The notes beneath the pieces are model-generated. The model was not told the origin of the DNA. It was given only the letters and a program-made list of their open reading frames with translations, and ran no database searches. A DNA stretch of 64,000 nucleotides from contig JACJVV010000001.1 in assembly GCA_020637495.1 (NCBI GenBank), positions 558,001 to 622,000 of the forward strand. The letters are read 5' to 3'. Both the position numbers and the translations under genes were made by a program. Positions within the stretch are counted from its first letter, which is position 1. Each line of letters opens with the position of its first letter. The stretch is from Candidatus Woesearchaeota archaeon (GTDB taxonomy: Archaea; Nanobdellota; Nanobdellia; Woesearchaeales; JACJVV01). Below, piece by piece: positions 24,666-33,492 of this stretch.

Positions 24666-25562
24666 TTGGTTACAGAAGAAGAGAAATCAAAATTGCATGA
24701 TGACCTAGATAAACTTAGGTCTGAGATAGATGCAATAAGGCAGGAACAGAACAAACTCAACAAGGAGAAGGAGAAATGGATGGCCGAAAGGACTGTCTAC
24801 AAGAATGAGATACAGAAGATAATCGGAGATGTAAAAGGTCTCAAGGAAGAGAGGAATGACTTGACTTCCAAAGTCCACATGTCCAAGTCTGAGAGAGAGA
24901 ATATAGAGAAGAAGATACCTGAACTGCAGAAGCAGATTAAGGAATTGAAGGAACAGAGGGATCAGGTATCTCAAGTGACAACAGACAGGCGTGGAAGAAA
25001 AAGGGACTACGGCTATCTAAAACGAGAGCTTGATGCTCTTAAGCAGAAGCTTGAGACACAGCCAATGTCATTCAATGCTGAGAAGAAGATGATGCAGCAG
25101 ATCAAGCAGATCAAGAAGGAGCTTGATAAGGCAAGCAAAGGCTCTGAACTGAGCAGAGAGATAAGGAAGATAGCACAAGAGCTTGATATGTACAAAAAGA
25201 TACGTGATATCTCAAATTCTAAAGTCCAGTCAATAGCTAAGGATTCGCAGAAGAAGCATGTCTCAATGATTGAAGAGTCCCATAAGATAGATGAACTCAA
25301 AGACAAGGAGAAATCAGCATTCGAGAAATTCAGAGAATTCAAGACATTGTACCAGGAGAAGACTGAGCAGCTCAAAGAGAAATTTGCAGCGCAGTCAGAG
25401 ATACAGAAAAAGTTAGGAATACACCAGGAAGAGCAGAAGAAAGTCCAGGAAAAAGAGAAAAAGAAATCCCTGCAGCAGAAACGTGAAGAAGTTGAAGCTA
25501 AGATAAAGAACGGTGCAAAGCTCACAACAGAAGATCTGCTTGTTCTTCAGAGCGGCGATTAA
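24666..25562 (+). CDS. Archaeal coiled-coil protein, COG1340 / Bfr1-like
   Basis: About 298 residues, almost entirely coiled coil. A short conserved mid-region reads RELDALKQKLETQPMSFN, then AEKKMMQQIKQIK, which matches the ET-xxx-S-xxEEKK signature of COG1340 and eukaryotic Bfr1. Bfr1 associates with ribosomes and mRNA, and the archaeal family often lies near ribosomal genes, as it does here after the L12 gene. The start is a TTG: that at 24666 is 7 bp after AGGAGAG, and one at 24660 is possible. Function in archaea is not established. Confidence 0.7.
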   Translation: MVTEEEKSKLHDDLDKLRSEIDAIRQEQNKLNKEKEKWMAERTVYKNEIQKIIGDVKGLKEERNDLTSKVHMSKSERENIEKKIPELQKQIKELKEQRDQVSQVTTDRRGRKRDYGYLKRELDALKQKLETQPMSFNAEKKMMQQIKQIKKELDKASKGSELSREIRKIAQELDMYKKIRDISNSKVQSIAKDSQKKHVSMIEESHKIDELKDKEKSAFEKFREFKTLYQEKTEQLKEKFAAQSEIQKKLGIHQEEQKKVQEKEKKKSLQQKREEVEAKIKNGAKLTTEDLLVLQSGD

Positions 25563-25641
25563 ATCTATATTCTTGTAAAATAATTATTCTTTTAGCTGTT
25601 ATATCATTAAATATTTATATCATGAGATCAGAAATTAGTTT

Positions 25642-27114
25642 ATGGCTCAAAAAAATGCGGTAAAAACAGTTGAAAAAGTTCTTGCATTGCAGAAATATAC
25701 TAAAACTGATATACCTAAGCTCAGATATGCTATGCTGCATACCTTGTTTGGCTATGCAGACGGTGTTTCAATTGTGATGAAGCAGATAGAAGGAGTACTT
25801 ATCAATCAATTGAACGTTCCTGCAAGCAACATCTTCTATCTTGTAGGGAAATCTAAAGCTCGTAGTCCTCGTGTAACTCAAAGGAAGATATTATTGCATA
25901 GGCATCCTGCTAACAGGATAATGCTCAGGCATTTCAGCGATGGTTATGGTGGTTGGTATAACGAAGCTATCGAGAAAGCGATAAATGAAGCTGAGAAGGA
26001 GATAGAGGAATTCATAACGACCAGGAAGATAGATGTGATAATAGCGCATAACAGCAGCCATCCTGAGAATTTCATAAGCAGTGTGGCATTATCAAGATTC
26101 TACAGGCATTATGAGCAACAGGGAAAGAAAACACCTAAATATATGCTATGGTGGCATGATTCACATCTTGAAAGGCCAAGATTTGAGAAGCCTGCGAAGG
26201 ATGTATGGCGCTATCTTCTTGAAGGTGTCCCTGGAGTCTATGTCGAATATATATTGTTCATCAATAGCATGCAGTTCAATCAGGCTCATAAATATTTTCT
26301 TGAATTGGATAAGCATCGTGGAGGATATCTTGAGGCGATGCATGCAAACCATGATGTGATATATAACACGACAGATACATTCATCGAGACATATGATGAT
26401 CTTATAACGGAGAAAGTAGATGAAAGATTAGCACAATTTCTGCATGATTTCAAAGTACTGGATAAATTGACTGAAAAGGGACAGACATTAGATGATGTGC
26501 TCTTCTGCCTTCAGCATACTAGAATTGTAGGTCGTAAAAGAATTGATTTTGCGTTGAGGTATTGTTTTGAGCTTTTCAAGAAAGTTAGGAGGAGGAAGAA
26601 ATTCAAATCATTATATTTTTTCATTTCAGGCCATAGCGCTGAAAATGGTGTCGCAAAACGACAGCTCAAGAGATTGTATAAGAAGCTATGCAAGGAGTAT
26701 GATACAGATGATGTGATCCTTGCTTTCGTCGAGGATAACAACCAATCAAGGATAAAGTTCGAGGAATTTCCAAGAATATTCGCAAAGCTTGGAGGTTTTA
26801 GCACTTATTTCAGTGAGATAGAAGGATTTGGAAACAATCTCTTAGAAGTTATGGCTTCAGGTTTGATCCCAGTCCTGTATACTTATCCTGTCTTTGAGAA
26901 GGATATAGCCAAATATAAGTTTAAAGCGATATGCCTGTCAAAGTTTGAGATTGATGAGGAAAGTTTGCGTAAGACAGCAGATATAGTATGTAATAGAAGG
27001 AAGAGGAAAATCTGGGTGAACAGAAATCTGGAGATTCTACGTAAGAAGTTTTCTCACAGGATAATTGCACGAAAGTTGCAACGTGGGATCATCAGAAGAA
27101 GGATGCATGTTTAG
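25642..27114 (+). CDS. GT-B fold glycosyltransferase
   Basis: 490 residues, soluble. The C-terminal half carries the family 4-like nucleotide-sugar site: SEIEGFGNNLLEVMASG near residues 390-406, where the E-G-F-G and E-x-M-A-x-G residues contact the sugar nucleotide. Preceding it are an IVGRKRIDFAL segment and LYFFISGH, which resemble the linker strand of GT-B enzymes. The N-terminal half begins FGYADGVS, like the acceptor loop of sucrose-synthase or mannosylglucosylglycerate-type enzymes. The donor and acceptor are unknown. It stands alone after the L12 and COG1340 genes; a TATA-like stretch (AAATATTTATAT) lies about 30 bp before the start. Confidence 0.75.
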   Translation: MAQKNAVKTVEKVLALQKYTKTDIPKLRYAMLHTLFGYADGVSIVMKQIEGVLINQLNVPASNIFYLVGKSKARSPRVTQRKILLHRHPANRIMLRHFSDGYGGWYNEAIEKAINEAEKEIEEFITTRKIDVIIAHNSSHPENFISSVALSRFYRHYEQQGKKTPKYMLWWHDSHLERPRFEKPAKDVWRYLLEGVPGVYVEYILFINSMQFNQAHKYFLELDKHRGGYLEAMHANHDVIYNTTDTFIETYDDLITEKVDERLAQFLHDFKVLDKLTEKGQTLDDVLFCLQHTRIVGRKRIDFALRYCFELFKKVRRRKKFKSLYFFISGHSAENGVAKRQLKRLYKKLCKEYDTDDVILAFVEDNNQSRIKFEEFPRIFAKLGGFSTYFSEIEGFGNNLLEVMASGLIPVLYTYPVFEKDIAKYKFKAICLSKFEIDEESLRKTADIVCNRRKRKIWVNRNLEILRKKFSHRIIARKLQRGIIRRRMHV

Positions 27115-27152
27115 ATAGGTAGGTTTAAAACATCTATTTCATTCTTGTCATT

Positions 27153-27698
27153 ATGGCATTAGATGAACAACTGATAATCGACTCATTCAGCAGACATGAT
27201 ATGCATCTGGCAGAGATTAGTTCTGGCATTATTGATCTGGTCCACGCTAATCCATTCTCTGAGCGTCTAATATATCTGTTAAATAATCAAGATCTTGCTG
27301 CGGGAAAAGTAGTGAATCTGAAAGGTATTGTCTCAGAACCTAATTGTATTGGGACTGCATTATTCATTGCTGGCGTAAGTGAATTAAATTATCCTTATCA
27401 TGGTTATTCTTCTGAATTGAATCCTCATATGAAGGAACCAGTGATTGAGAGGAGTAGCATGGCTAGGATAGCGAATATGTTCAGTTCTCATCTTGAGAGA
27501 AGAATTCCCGGAGCATTCGCTTTCTCTTATAGTGTTGAGATTGATGATTGGCATGCAGGAGTTTATTTAGGTAAAGTTGATGGTGTGCCTATATTATTTG
27601 CACAGCATGGCCATAAAGGTAAGTTTGGTCCAGAATCATTGAGAAACTATTCTTGTCCTACTTATTATATCCCACTGACTTTGAATGTTGAGAGGTGA
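27153..27698 (+). CDS. Hypothetical protein, possibly papain/NlpC-like
   Basis: 181 residues, with no signal peptide. An EPNCIGTALFIAG segment near 66-78 places a Cys at the start of a helix. About 75 residues later, WHAGVYLGK followed by ILFAQHGHKG gives a His on a strand. This Cys-helix then His-strand order is the arrangement of NlpC/P60-type cysteine peptidases and related acyltransferases. I could not identify a third residue, and the archaeon has no known peptidoglycan, so the assignment is tentative. Alternatively it is an unrelated hypothetical protein. Confidence 0.5.
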   Translation: MALDEQLIIDSFSRHDMHLAEISSGIIDLVHANPFSERLIYLLNNQDLAAGKVVNLKGIVSEPNCIGTALFIAGVSELNYPYHGYSSELNPHMKEPVIERSSMARIANMFSSHLERRIPGAFAFSYSVEIDDWHAGVYLGKVDGVPILFAQHGHKGKFGPESLRNYSCPTYYIPLTLNVER

Positions 27699-27783
27699 AT
27701 GTTGTTTATTAGTTCTACTTAATAGTAGTTAATCATACAAGATTTTTTAAAGCTGAAGCTGTTATTTTTATAAGGATATTAAT

Positions 27784-28248
27784 ATGGGAGTTATACATTA
27801 TTTACGCCAAAGAACATTGCCTTATCTACTGGCTGGTGGTCTTGCAATTGGATTATTGACAGGTTGTAAGGAAGTTAAAACAGAGTATTCTGAGCAATTA
27901 ACCATAGATGGTGTCGTTGCAGCAAAAGTCTATAAGGAAGAGCAATATTTGAATCCTTCTGATGACATTAATCCTATGAATGATATTGATCCTTTTTTTG
28001 ATATGAAAAAAGGAAGATATGCCACTAAACAAGATGAAGAATTTAATGTTTTTATTAATACTGGTATAGGTAGATATAAGATAGATAGTAAGAGATTATT
28101 CAAATTAGTTGAAGTGAATTCTCCTGTAAAAGTTACTTATCGAGAAAGATTTAGGAGCACATATGATGATATCGATAAAGACGGTGAAAAGGAATTGGTT
28201 GAAAGAGTGAGTTGTGGATATAAATTGTTAAATGTTCAACCTAAGTAA
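27784..28248 (+). CDS. Predicted lipoprotein of unknown function
   Basis: 154 residues. A basic N-terminus and hydrophobic segment end in LLTGC, a lipobox with Cys near residue 28. The mature part is short, hydrophilic and beta-prone, with two acidic repeats (NPSDDINPMNDIDPFFD). A DIDKDGEKE segment near the C-terminus resembles a Ca2+-binding DxDxDG loop. Lipid-modified secreted proteins are known in archaea. No family was recognised, and the neighbours give no clue. Confidence 0.55.
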   Translation: MGVIHYLRQRTLPYLLAGGLAIGLLTGCKEVKTEYSEQLTIDGVVAAKVYKEEQYLNPSDDINPMNDIDPFFDMKKGRYATKQDEEFNVFINTGIGRYKIDSKRLFKLVEVNSPVKVTYRERFRSTYDDIDKDGEKELVERVSCGYKLLNVQPK

Positions 28249-28314
28249 ATAGCTATTTATCATATCTATTAATCTTGACTTTTTTAGAAATTATTATAAG
28301 AAATTAAAAAAGAA

Positions 28315-28509
28315 TTACTTCTTCTCCATATAATGGCATTTACCGCAGTAAAGCCTGTCCTTATGGTCAGCAAGCATGACTCCTGGTCCACATTTAGGAC
28401 AGAACCTGTTCTTTGCTTTTCCACTCTCATAATTCTTCTGCCTGTTTGAAGTAGTATGCTTTTTTATAGGGCCTTCGCTCTTCTTTGCGTCTTTTTTCTT
28501 GTCAGCCAT
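28315..28509 (-). CDS. rps27ae: Small ribosomal subunit protein eS31 (S27ae)
   Basis: 64 residues. A basic N-terminus (KKKDAKKSEGPIKKH) precedes a four-cysteine zinc ribbon: FCPKCGPG, then LYCGKCHYME. Archaeal S27ae is a small zinc protein at the ribosome A-site side of the 30S head. It is 11 bp downstream of eS24 in the usual pair, in the same transcript as the Rpo7 gene. Confidence 0.93.
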   Translation of the reverse strand: MADKKKDAKKSEGPIKKHTTSNRQKNYESGKAKNRFCPKCGPGVMLADHKDRLYCGKCHYMEKK

Positions 28510-28520
28510 GATTGTTCACC

Positions 28521-28862
28521 TTATTCCTTCTTTTCAGCTTCTTCTGCTGGCTTTTCTTCACTTGCTGCTGCTGGAGCTTCACCTTCTGGTTTTTCTTCAG
28601 GAGCAGGCTCTTCATATTTCTCAAGTTTCTTGAGATCATCTAGTGATTTGTAAGCGACAGCCTCAACAGTAGCTTTCTGCTCACCATAGTGTGTGTCTAC
28701 TATCTTGACGACGACAAGCTTTGTCTCGCATCCTGCTTTTGATGCAATCATGTTAGCTACATCGTTCTTGTTAGGTGTTGCACCTGTGAATTCGATCTCT
28801 GCCTTGTACTCTTTTCTGTTCAATAGCTTATTATCATTCTCAGAAATAACATTCAATCCCAT
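28521..28862 (-). CDS. rps24e: Small ribosomal subunit protein eS24
   Basis: 113 residues. The conserved N-terminal 90 residues contain NKLLNRKEYKAEIEF and VKIVDTHYGEQKATVEA. An acidic, Ala/Pro/Glu-rich tail of about 25 residues follows (EEKPEGEAPAA and on) and is longer than usual. The neighbours are a 64-residue unknown gene upstream and eS31 downstream, matching archaeal Rpo7-eS24-eS31 gene order. Confidence 0.92.
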   Translation of the reverse strand: MGLNVISENDNKLLNRKEYKAEIEFTGATPNKNDVANMIASKAGCETKLVVVKIVDTHYGEQKATVEAVAYKSLDDLKKLEKYEEPAPEEKPEGEAPAAASEEKPAEEAEKKE

Positions 28863-28869
28863 TTTATAT

Positions 28870-29064
28870 CTACCTTACTTTCAAAGCGTATTCGCCTTTC
28901 TCATCTATCCCTACCCTTTTTCCTATATCGGATTTCTCTGGGTTTAGGACGTTAATCCTACCTTTCCATGAAGTAGCCTTAACAGCATTAGCTGCATGTT
29001 TGCCTAGTTCATCTTCAGTATCGTAAAATCTTTTAGTGTTCTTATCAACGTATCTTTTTACCAT
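28870..29064 (-). CDS. Small hypothetical protein in the usual Spt4 position
   Basis: 64 residues, basic, with no cysteines. It contains YVDKNTKRFYDTED and SWKGRINVLNPEKSDIG. In most archaea this place between Rpo7 and eS24 holds Spt4 (RpoE2), a four-Cys zinc protein; this protein has none of those cysteines, so it is not Spt4. It has tight spacing to both neighbours (7 and 24 bp) and is surely expressed with them. A ribosome- or transcription-associated role is inference from operon position. Confidence 0.7.
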   Translation of the reverse strand: MVKRYVDKNTKRFYDTEDELGKHAANAVKATSWKGRINVLNPEKSDIGKRVGIDEKGEYALKVR

Positions 29065-29088
29065 TTTGTCAAACCTTCTATGAAATTA

Positions 29089-29640
29089 TTATTTCTTTTT
29101 GTCTTTTGAAAGGTCTTCTGCAATCCAGTCGATCTTTCCTAGGCATGTCTGCCTCATTGTCAATCCAATCTTTGGATTTGTTAAATCTTTGAATGATACT
29201 GCAATGACTCTTGCTTTGCATTCATCATTTACTTTCAGATTCCTCTTGCTATCTTTTCCTACAAGGACCTTCTCTTTTGAGAATGAAACGAAATCATCCA
29301 TTGTCTGTGAGACGTGGATCATGCCTTCAATAGGGCCCAATGAGATGAATGCACCGAAGTCTGCTACATCCTTGATCTTTCCAAGAACTATCTCCTGTAA
29401 TTCAGGCTTATATGCCAAAAGCTCGAAACTTGTCTCATAATATGCTGCTCCGTCTCCTGCAATAACTACTCCTTCCTGGATATCATTCACTTTAGATACA
29501 TCTATAACAAAGCCCAATTCCTGCGAAATGAAGCCTTCATACTTGTTCCTGATGCATTGAGTTACAGCATCCTCAATCTTTTCGTTGAAAAGATTCGGAC
29601 TTACCCTTATGTGATCCTTTATTTCAGCTCTGTAGAACAT
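29089..29640 (-). CDS. rpo7: DNA-directed RNA polymerase subunit Rpo7 (RpoE')
   Basis: 183 residues. The N-terminal tip domain (MFYRAEIKDHIRVSP) is followed by an S1/OB domain from about residue 82 to 165 (LGKIKDVADFGAFISLGPIEGMIHVSQ). Rpo7 with Rpo4 forms the stalk of archaeal RNA polymerase, which helps open the promoter and binds exiting RNA. It begins an operon with the 64-residue protein, eS24 and eS31, a common archaeal arrangement. Confidence 0.95.
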   Translation of the reverse strand: MFYRAEIKDHIRVSPNLFNEKIEDAVTQCIRNKYEGFISQELGFVIDVSKVNDIQEGVVIAGDGAAYYETSFELLAYKPELQEIVLGKIKDVADFGAFISLGPIEGMIHVSQTMDDFVSFSKEKVLVGKDSKRNLKVNDECKARVIAVSFKDLTNPKIGLTMRQTCLGKIDWIAEDLSKDKKK

Positions 29641-29707
29641 ATTGCTAAGAAATTATGAGCCCTTTTTAAATATTACGGATACCTATTGGAATTAGCAATA
29701 AAAATGC

Positions 29708-30409
29708 CTATTTTAACCCTAGTTTCTGCTTGCTGGCCATATACATAATTCGGACTACTTTAGATTTCAGCCTATCTTTAAGCTCCTTATCCTGGGTTGC
29801 AATTATGAGAGTTCCATCAAAATCAGGCAGATATTGACCAATATCTACAAGCAGGTCATCGACATACTTGTCATCATGCGAGGTAATTATATCGATCTTG
29901 TGGTCATTTATCAGCTGAAGAGCCACTTTTGCTGATACTACATGTTTTGCGCTTCCGCTTGAAAGTTTCTGTAGTTCATATATAGTCTTATCAAATATCA
30001 TAAACTCTACAGTTCCAGAGAGCAGCATCTTTGCCTGATTGAATATGTCTATCTTGAATTGTTCTGGTATAAGCAGGAAATTTGTATCAAATATTACGAT
30101 GTTCCTTGCAGATTTGGTTTTTGCGCTCAGATCAATCATATCTGATTTTCTGCTTTTGCCTGAATCCTGCTTTTCTTCTTTCTTCTCTTTTGGCAGTGCT
30201 TTCTTTATCTGGGATTCAATAGTCTTTATCGATCTGCTTATCTTCTTCCTTCTTATTTTCTTTGTTGGTATTGCAATGTTAAGTCTCACAGACTCACTTG
30301 AGCTTGTTCTTGTAATCTTCGCCTTTACTGCACTCTTAGTTCTTGGACTAGATACTTTAGTCTTCTTCTTTTTAGATCTTGTTCTTACTTTGCTTTTTGC
30401 TCTCTTCAT
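29708..30409 (-). CDS. PIN-domain protein, Fcf1/Utp24-like, with basic N-terminal extension
   Basis: 233 residues. The first 90 are K/R/S/T-rich and low complexity, resembling an RNA-binding tail. The PIN domain follows: IFDTNFLLIP gives the first Asp, then a central helical part with FDKTIYELQKL (acidic Glu), and DKYVDDLL and ATQDKELK supply the later Asp residues. PIN proteins of this archaeal family (near Rpo7 and IF2-gamma genes) resemble the eukaryotic 18S rRNA processing nuclease Utp24. The rRNA role is inference from the family. Confidence 0.75.
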   Translation of the reverse strand: MKRAKSKVRTRSKKKKTKVSSPRTKSAVKAKITRTSSSESVRLNIAIPTKKIRRKKISRSIKTIESQIKKALPKEKKEEKQDSGKSRKSDMIDLSAKTKSARNIVIFDTNFLLIPEQFKIDIFNQAKMLLSGTVEFMIFDKTIYELQKLSSGSAKHVVSAKVALQLINDHKIDIITSHDDKYVDDLLVDIGQYLPDFDGTLIIATQDKELKDRLKSKVVRIMYMASKQKLGLK

Positions 30410-30413
30410 AGTC

Positions 30414-31334
30414 TCACTTTATTGAATCAAGTATATCATGAGCATTGCTTGTATTAATAAGTTTCCTTAATCTTGCATCGGACCTGAAGAATCTCGTCTG
30501 CAAATATGACTGCTCTTCCTTGCTGCAGCGGGCTTTCCTGTCAGCCTCTATAAGGCCATATGGGTATCCTAGGAAGGTAGGGTCCATAGAGTTTGATGAT
30601 AATCTTTCTACAATCTCCTTGAAATTATCTGCCGAGTTAGTGTCAAGCAAGAAAGCGTATTCACTCTTCTCATGCAGTTTAGCAACAAATTTGTTGCAAT
30701 CTTGCCATAATGGATGATAAAACCATCTGCCTTGAGGTGATATTGCATTTACATATCCAACAAGATTAGAGCCTGAATCAGTCTTTGCAGATGACGTCTT
30801 GGAAAGGCCTGCAATCATTATACTACTCGGTAGATTATGTAGGATATCTTTCTCATGGCTGTTCTCTGCGTCAATAGTGCCGTCGATTACAATCAAGCAA
30901 TCATCATACAGCCTGCTTATCTTTTCTATCTGCCTCAATTCCATGAGTCTTCTTATATTGCCTATAACTGCTTCAGGATCATCTTCCTTGAATGAGATTA
31001 TCTCTATAGGATTATCATTCTCCTTGTCATAAACTTCAGCATCGTTTTTGTCTATGAACACAAAACACTCTGATATGTTCTGCCCAATCCTTTTATTGCC
31101 ATCATATACCACCCAGCATACCCTTAGAAGCTGAAATGTGAATGAATTATTTCCTGCAATCTCAATGCTTCCACCGTCAATGAATGCAATCTTTCCAGGT
31201 ATCTTATCATAGCTATTGAAGTTTGACTGGCTGAATGGTATAGGTGTTGGAGCATTTATTCCTTTTAAAGATTCTGGGCTTTTGGCTTTCTGCATTACAA
31301 GCCTTTCAGAAATCTTATCGAATAATCTTTGCAT
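30414..31334 (-). CDS. NurA-like 5'-3' nuclease domain protein
   Basis: 306 residues. IAFIDGGSIEIAG near residue 50 contains the first Asp of the NurA active site. CLIVIDGTID near 150 has the second Asp. GYPYGLIEADRKA near 270 is the conserved C-terminal part. NurA works with the HerA helicase in DNA end resection. HerA is not in the window, so pairing is unknown. The gene is 4 bp from the PIN gene, so they share a transcript. The match rests on motif order; more distant NurA-fold proteins exist. Confidence 0.6.
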   Translation of the reverse strand: MQRLFDKISERLVMQKAKSPESLKGINAPTPIPFSQSNFNSYDKIPGKIAFIDGGSIEIAGNNSFTFQLLRVCWVVYDGNKRIGQNISECFVFIDKNDAEVYDKENDNPIEIISFKEDDPEAVIGNIRRLMELRQIEKISRLYDDCLIVIDGTIDAENSHEKDILHNLPSSIMIAGLSKTSSAKTDSGSNLVGYVNAISPQGRWFYHPLWQDCNKFVAKLHEKSEYAFLLDTNSADNFKEIVERLSSNSMDPTFLGYPYGLIEADRKARCSKEEQSYLQTRFFRSDARLRKLINTSNAHDILDSIK

Positions 31335-31384
31335 AATCCATATGTGGAGAAATTTCTATATAAAAATTATGATGTTAAAAGATA

Positions 31385-32371
31385 CTAGATATTTGAAGGT
31401 TCCATCCCTGCAGTTCTTGCGACATGTTCTTGGCATATATTATAGACTGAGTTAAGGATGAATCTGGACATCATATTGTCGAACTTTATGATCCTGCTTG
31501 CTTTCTCAACGAAATATCCTTTTGGATCAGGGTATGACATCTGCAAGGCCATCAGCACTCTTGCATAATATGGTTTTTGCATCTTTAGCTGTCCAATGAA
31601 ATCTTGCGCTTCTTCTTTAGTATGTGTCGGGTATAATGCGCCGTTAAAAAGCCCTTTGAACACTTCCTTATTTTCTCTAGCATATTCCAGCAGATGATGT
31701 GCATATATGCTATGTATCTCATCATTATGTGCATCGAATATCTTCTTATGCTTTCCGAATATAATGGCCTCCCATCCTCTCATACCTTCAGTCAGGTAGC
31801 TAAGCATACATAACCTTTCATAGAACTTATTCAATGTTATTGGCTTATAGATCGTCCTGAAAGTATGTTCTATTGCTTCTCTTCTGATGTTTGCAAACTG
31901 ATAATCAAGGTCATCTTTTTTCTCTTCGGAGATCATCAATTCCTTAAGCGGCTTTTGCATCCTTCCTCTTACAAAGTAGCCAACTGGCGATCCTTTTGAT
32001 GTCCATGAATTGAATAAGTCAAATGGGATGATTGTCATCCGATAATTGTCTTTGTGAATATATAATGGTGATCTATGGTTAAGCTCAGCCAGTTCTCCTC
32101 TTCGCCTGCTTAGGACAGAGAATTTCCCTTCAAACTTATGAGTGTCATAGAATATGTCCAAGTCATCTATCAATGCTATTATATCAATTGTCCTGACCTT
32201 ATCACCTGCAGTCTCTTCAAGAGGTCTGGAGAAGAACGAACCAATTCCCCATAGTGCAGAGATATTGCCAGCATGCATTTTTGTAATATCTTCAAGGCTT
32301 CTCTGCAGCAGGTCATTTCTAGTTGGCATCATGGATGAGGTTCTAGGACGCTTTATAACTATTGTTAGCAT
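31385..32371 (-). CDS. Tam41-like nucleotidyltransferase (phosphatidate cytidylyltransferase family)
   Basis: 328 residues. ALWGIGSFFS near residue 40, followed by IDIIALIDDLD near 64, follows the nucleotidyltransferase pattern of mitochondrial Tam41 (G-x-G-S-x-F, then a D-x-x-x-x-x-D-D). FDLFNSWTSKGSP and FVRGRMQKPLKEL near 120-150 match Tam41's DL-x-x-W and GR-L/M-QKP motifs closely. Tam41 makes CDP-diacylglycerol from CTP and phosphatidic acid. Archaea normally use the unrelated CarS enzyme for CDP-archaeol, so the substrate here may be different. It lies between NurA-like and DJ-1 genes. Confidence 0.6.
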   Translation of the reverse strand: MLTIVIKRPRTSSMMPTRNDLLQRSLEDITKMHAGNISALWGIGSFFSRPLEETAGDKVRTIDIIALIDDLDIFYDTHKFEGKFSVLSRRRGELAELNHRSPLYIHKDNYRMTIIPFDLFNSWTSKGSPVGYFVRGRMQKPLKELMISEEKKDDLDYQFANIRREAIEHTFRTIYKPITLNKFYERLCMLSYLTEGMRGWEAIIFGKHKKIFDAHNDEIHSIYAHHLLEYARENKEVFKGLFNGALYPTHTKEEAQDFIGQLKMQKPYYARVLMALQMSYPDPKGYFVEKASRIIKFDNMMSRFILNSVYNICQEHVARTAGMEPSNI

Positions 32372-32407
32372 CTGAATATAGCTTTAGAATGTCTTGTATT
32401 TGGATAA

Positions 32408-32932
32408 TTATGGTTCTTGCTGTTTCAGTACATCTGCAATGGCTTTTCCATAATCTTGAGCTGAGCTTGGACCGTCTGCAGTTATGATCCTGTCGTCAAT
32501 AACTACAGATTCTGCAAGGTATTCTGCTCCTTGCTGTTCAATGACTGTAGATTGCATATTGTCTCCGTTCCAGACGGTTGCTTTCTTGCCTTGCAATAAG
32601 CCGGCTCTTGCCAGAATTGTCGGAGCTATGCAGATTGCCGCTATAATCTTGTTATTGCCCTGGAATTGTTTCAGGAGAGTGAATAGTTCAGGGCAATCCG
32701 CTAAAGATGGTGCTCCTGGACCGCCTATGATTGAAATTGCATCATAATCTTCGGATTTTGCTTGGTTTATTGCGAGATCAGGCTGTACTCTTCCATCGTA
32801 TTTGCCAATGGCTTCCTCTCCAGTCGGAGAGGCAGTAATAACCTGGATGTCTTCTTTTTCTATTGCTTCCTTTGAATTATTGTATTCAATGTCTTGGAAG
32901 CCTTTCTGTGCGATTATTGTTAGTACTTTCAT
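32408..32932 (-). CDS. DJ-1/PfpI family protein
   Basis: 174 residues, the usual length. The nucleophilic Cys is C101 in AAICIAP, on the nucleophile elbow. E16 in FQDIEYN is the expected partner acid. No His follows the Cys (it is Ile), so it is closer to DJ-1/YajL than to PfpI-type proteases. Proposed functions include glyoxalase or protein deglycase and stress response; none is shown here. It is followed 35 bp later by a membrane protein on the same strand. Confidence 0.88.
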   Translation of the reverse strand: MKVLTIIAQKGFQDIEYNNSKEAIEKEDIQVITASPTGEEAIGKYDGRVQPDLAINQAKSEDYDAISIIGGPGAPSLADCPELFTLLKQFQGNNKIIAAICIAPTILARAGLLQGKKATVWNGDNMQSTVIEQQGAEYLAESVVIDDRIITADGPSSAQDYGKAIADVLKQQEP

Positions 32933-32967
32933 GATGATAGATACATTGACAATGCTTATATAATTTA

Positions 32968-33492
32968 TTAAACTGTCTTCAAGAATAATCTTGCAGCCAT
33001 TGTACCTGCATCAACAGTTAAAGTAATTGCAGTCACTGCAATCGCTGCAATAAGTATACCGATTATTGTTGCAATCAGGAATCTTTTATGCCCTAGATTG
33101 AAGATATACGCAATAAGGGATCCACTATATACACCGCTTCCTGGCAATGGAATGGCTATGAAAAGTGCCAGTCCGAGGATTCCGTATCTTTTTATCATAG
33201 GTTCTGCTTTCTTCTGCATCTTTTCTAGTTTTTTGTGATACCATCTTTCAAATGGCTTGATGAAAAAGAAGATATGTATTATCTTGTCCACGAAAAAGTA
33301 AAGCAACGGTCCAAGGATAATGTTTGTAATTGAAGCCAGCAGGAATACCTGGAACCATGGGATGTCTGTTGCAAGGATCCCATAAGGTATTGATGCTCTC
33401 AATTCTAGGAAAGGCAACAACGTCAGAAAGATTATGACCACATATGGATTTGAGATGAATGCCATGGTTGATTGGAGGATCTCATTGAACAA
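32968..33492 (-). CDS. Small multidrug export / DedA-like membrane protein (COG2426)
   Basis: 174 residues with about five hydrophobic segments. FLELRASIPYGI near residue 28 and IPLPGSGVYSGSL near 117 are signatures of the small multidrug export family (COG2426). The membrane topology resembles a half-size DedA carrier. The gene starts 11 bp inside the 3' end of the CCA-enzyme gene, so the two are coupled. The transported substrate is unknown. Confidence 0.75.
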   Translation of the reverse strand: MFNEILQSTMAFISNPYVVIIFLTLLPFLELRASIPYGILATDIPWFQVFLLASITNIILGPLLYFFVDKIIHIFFFIKPFERWYHKKLEKMQKKAEPMIKRYGILGLALFIAIPLPGSGVYSGSLIAYIFNLGHKRFLIATIIGILIAAIAVTAITLTVDAGTMAARLFLKTV

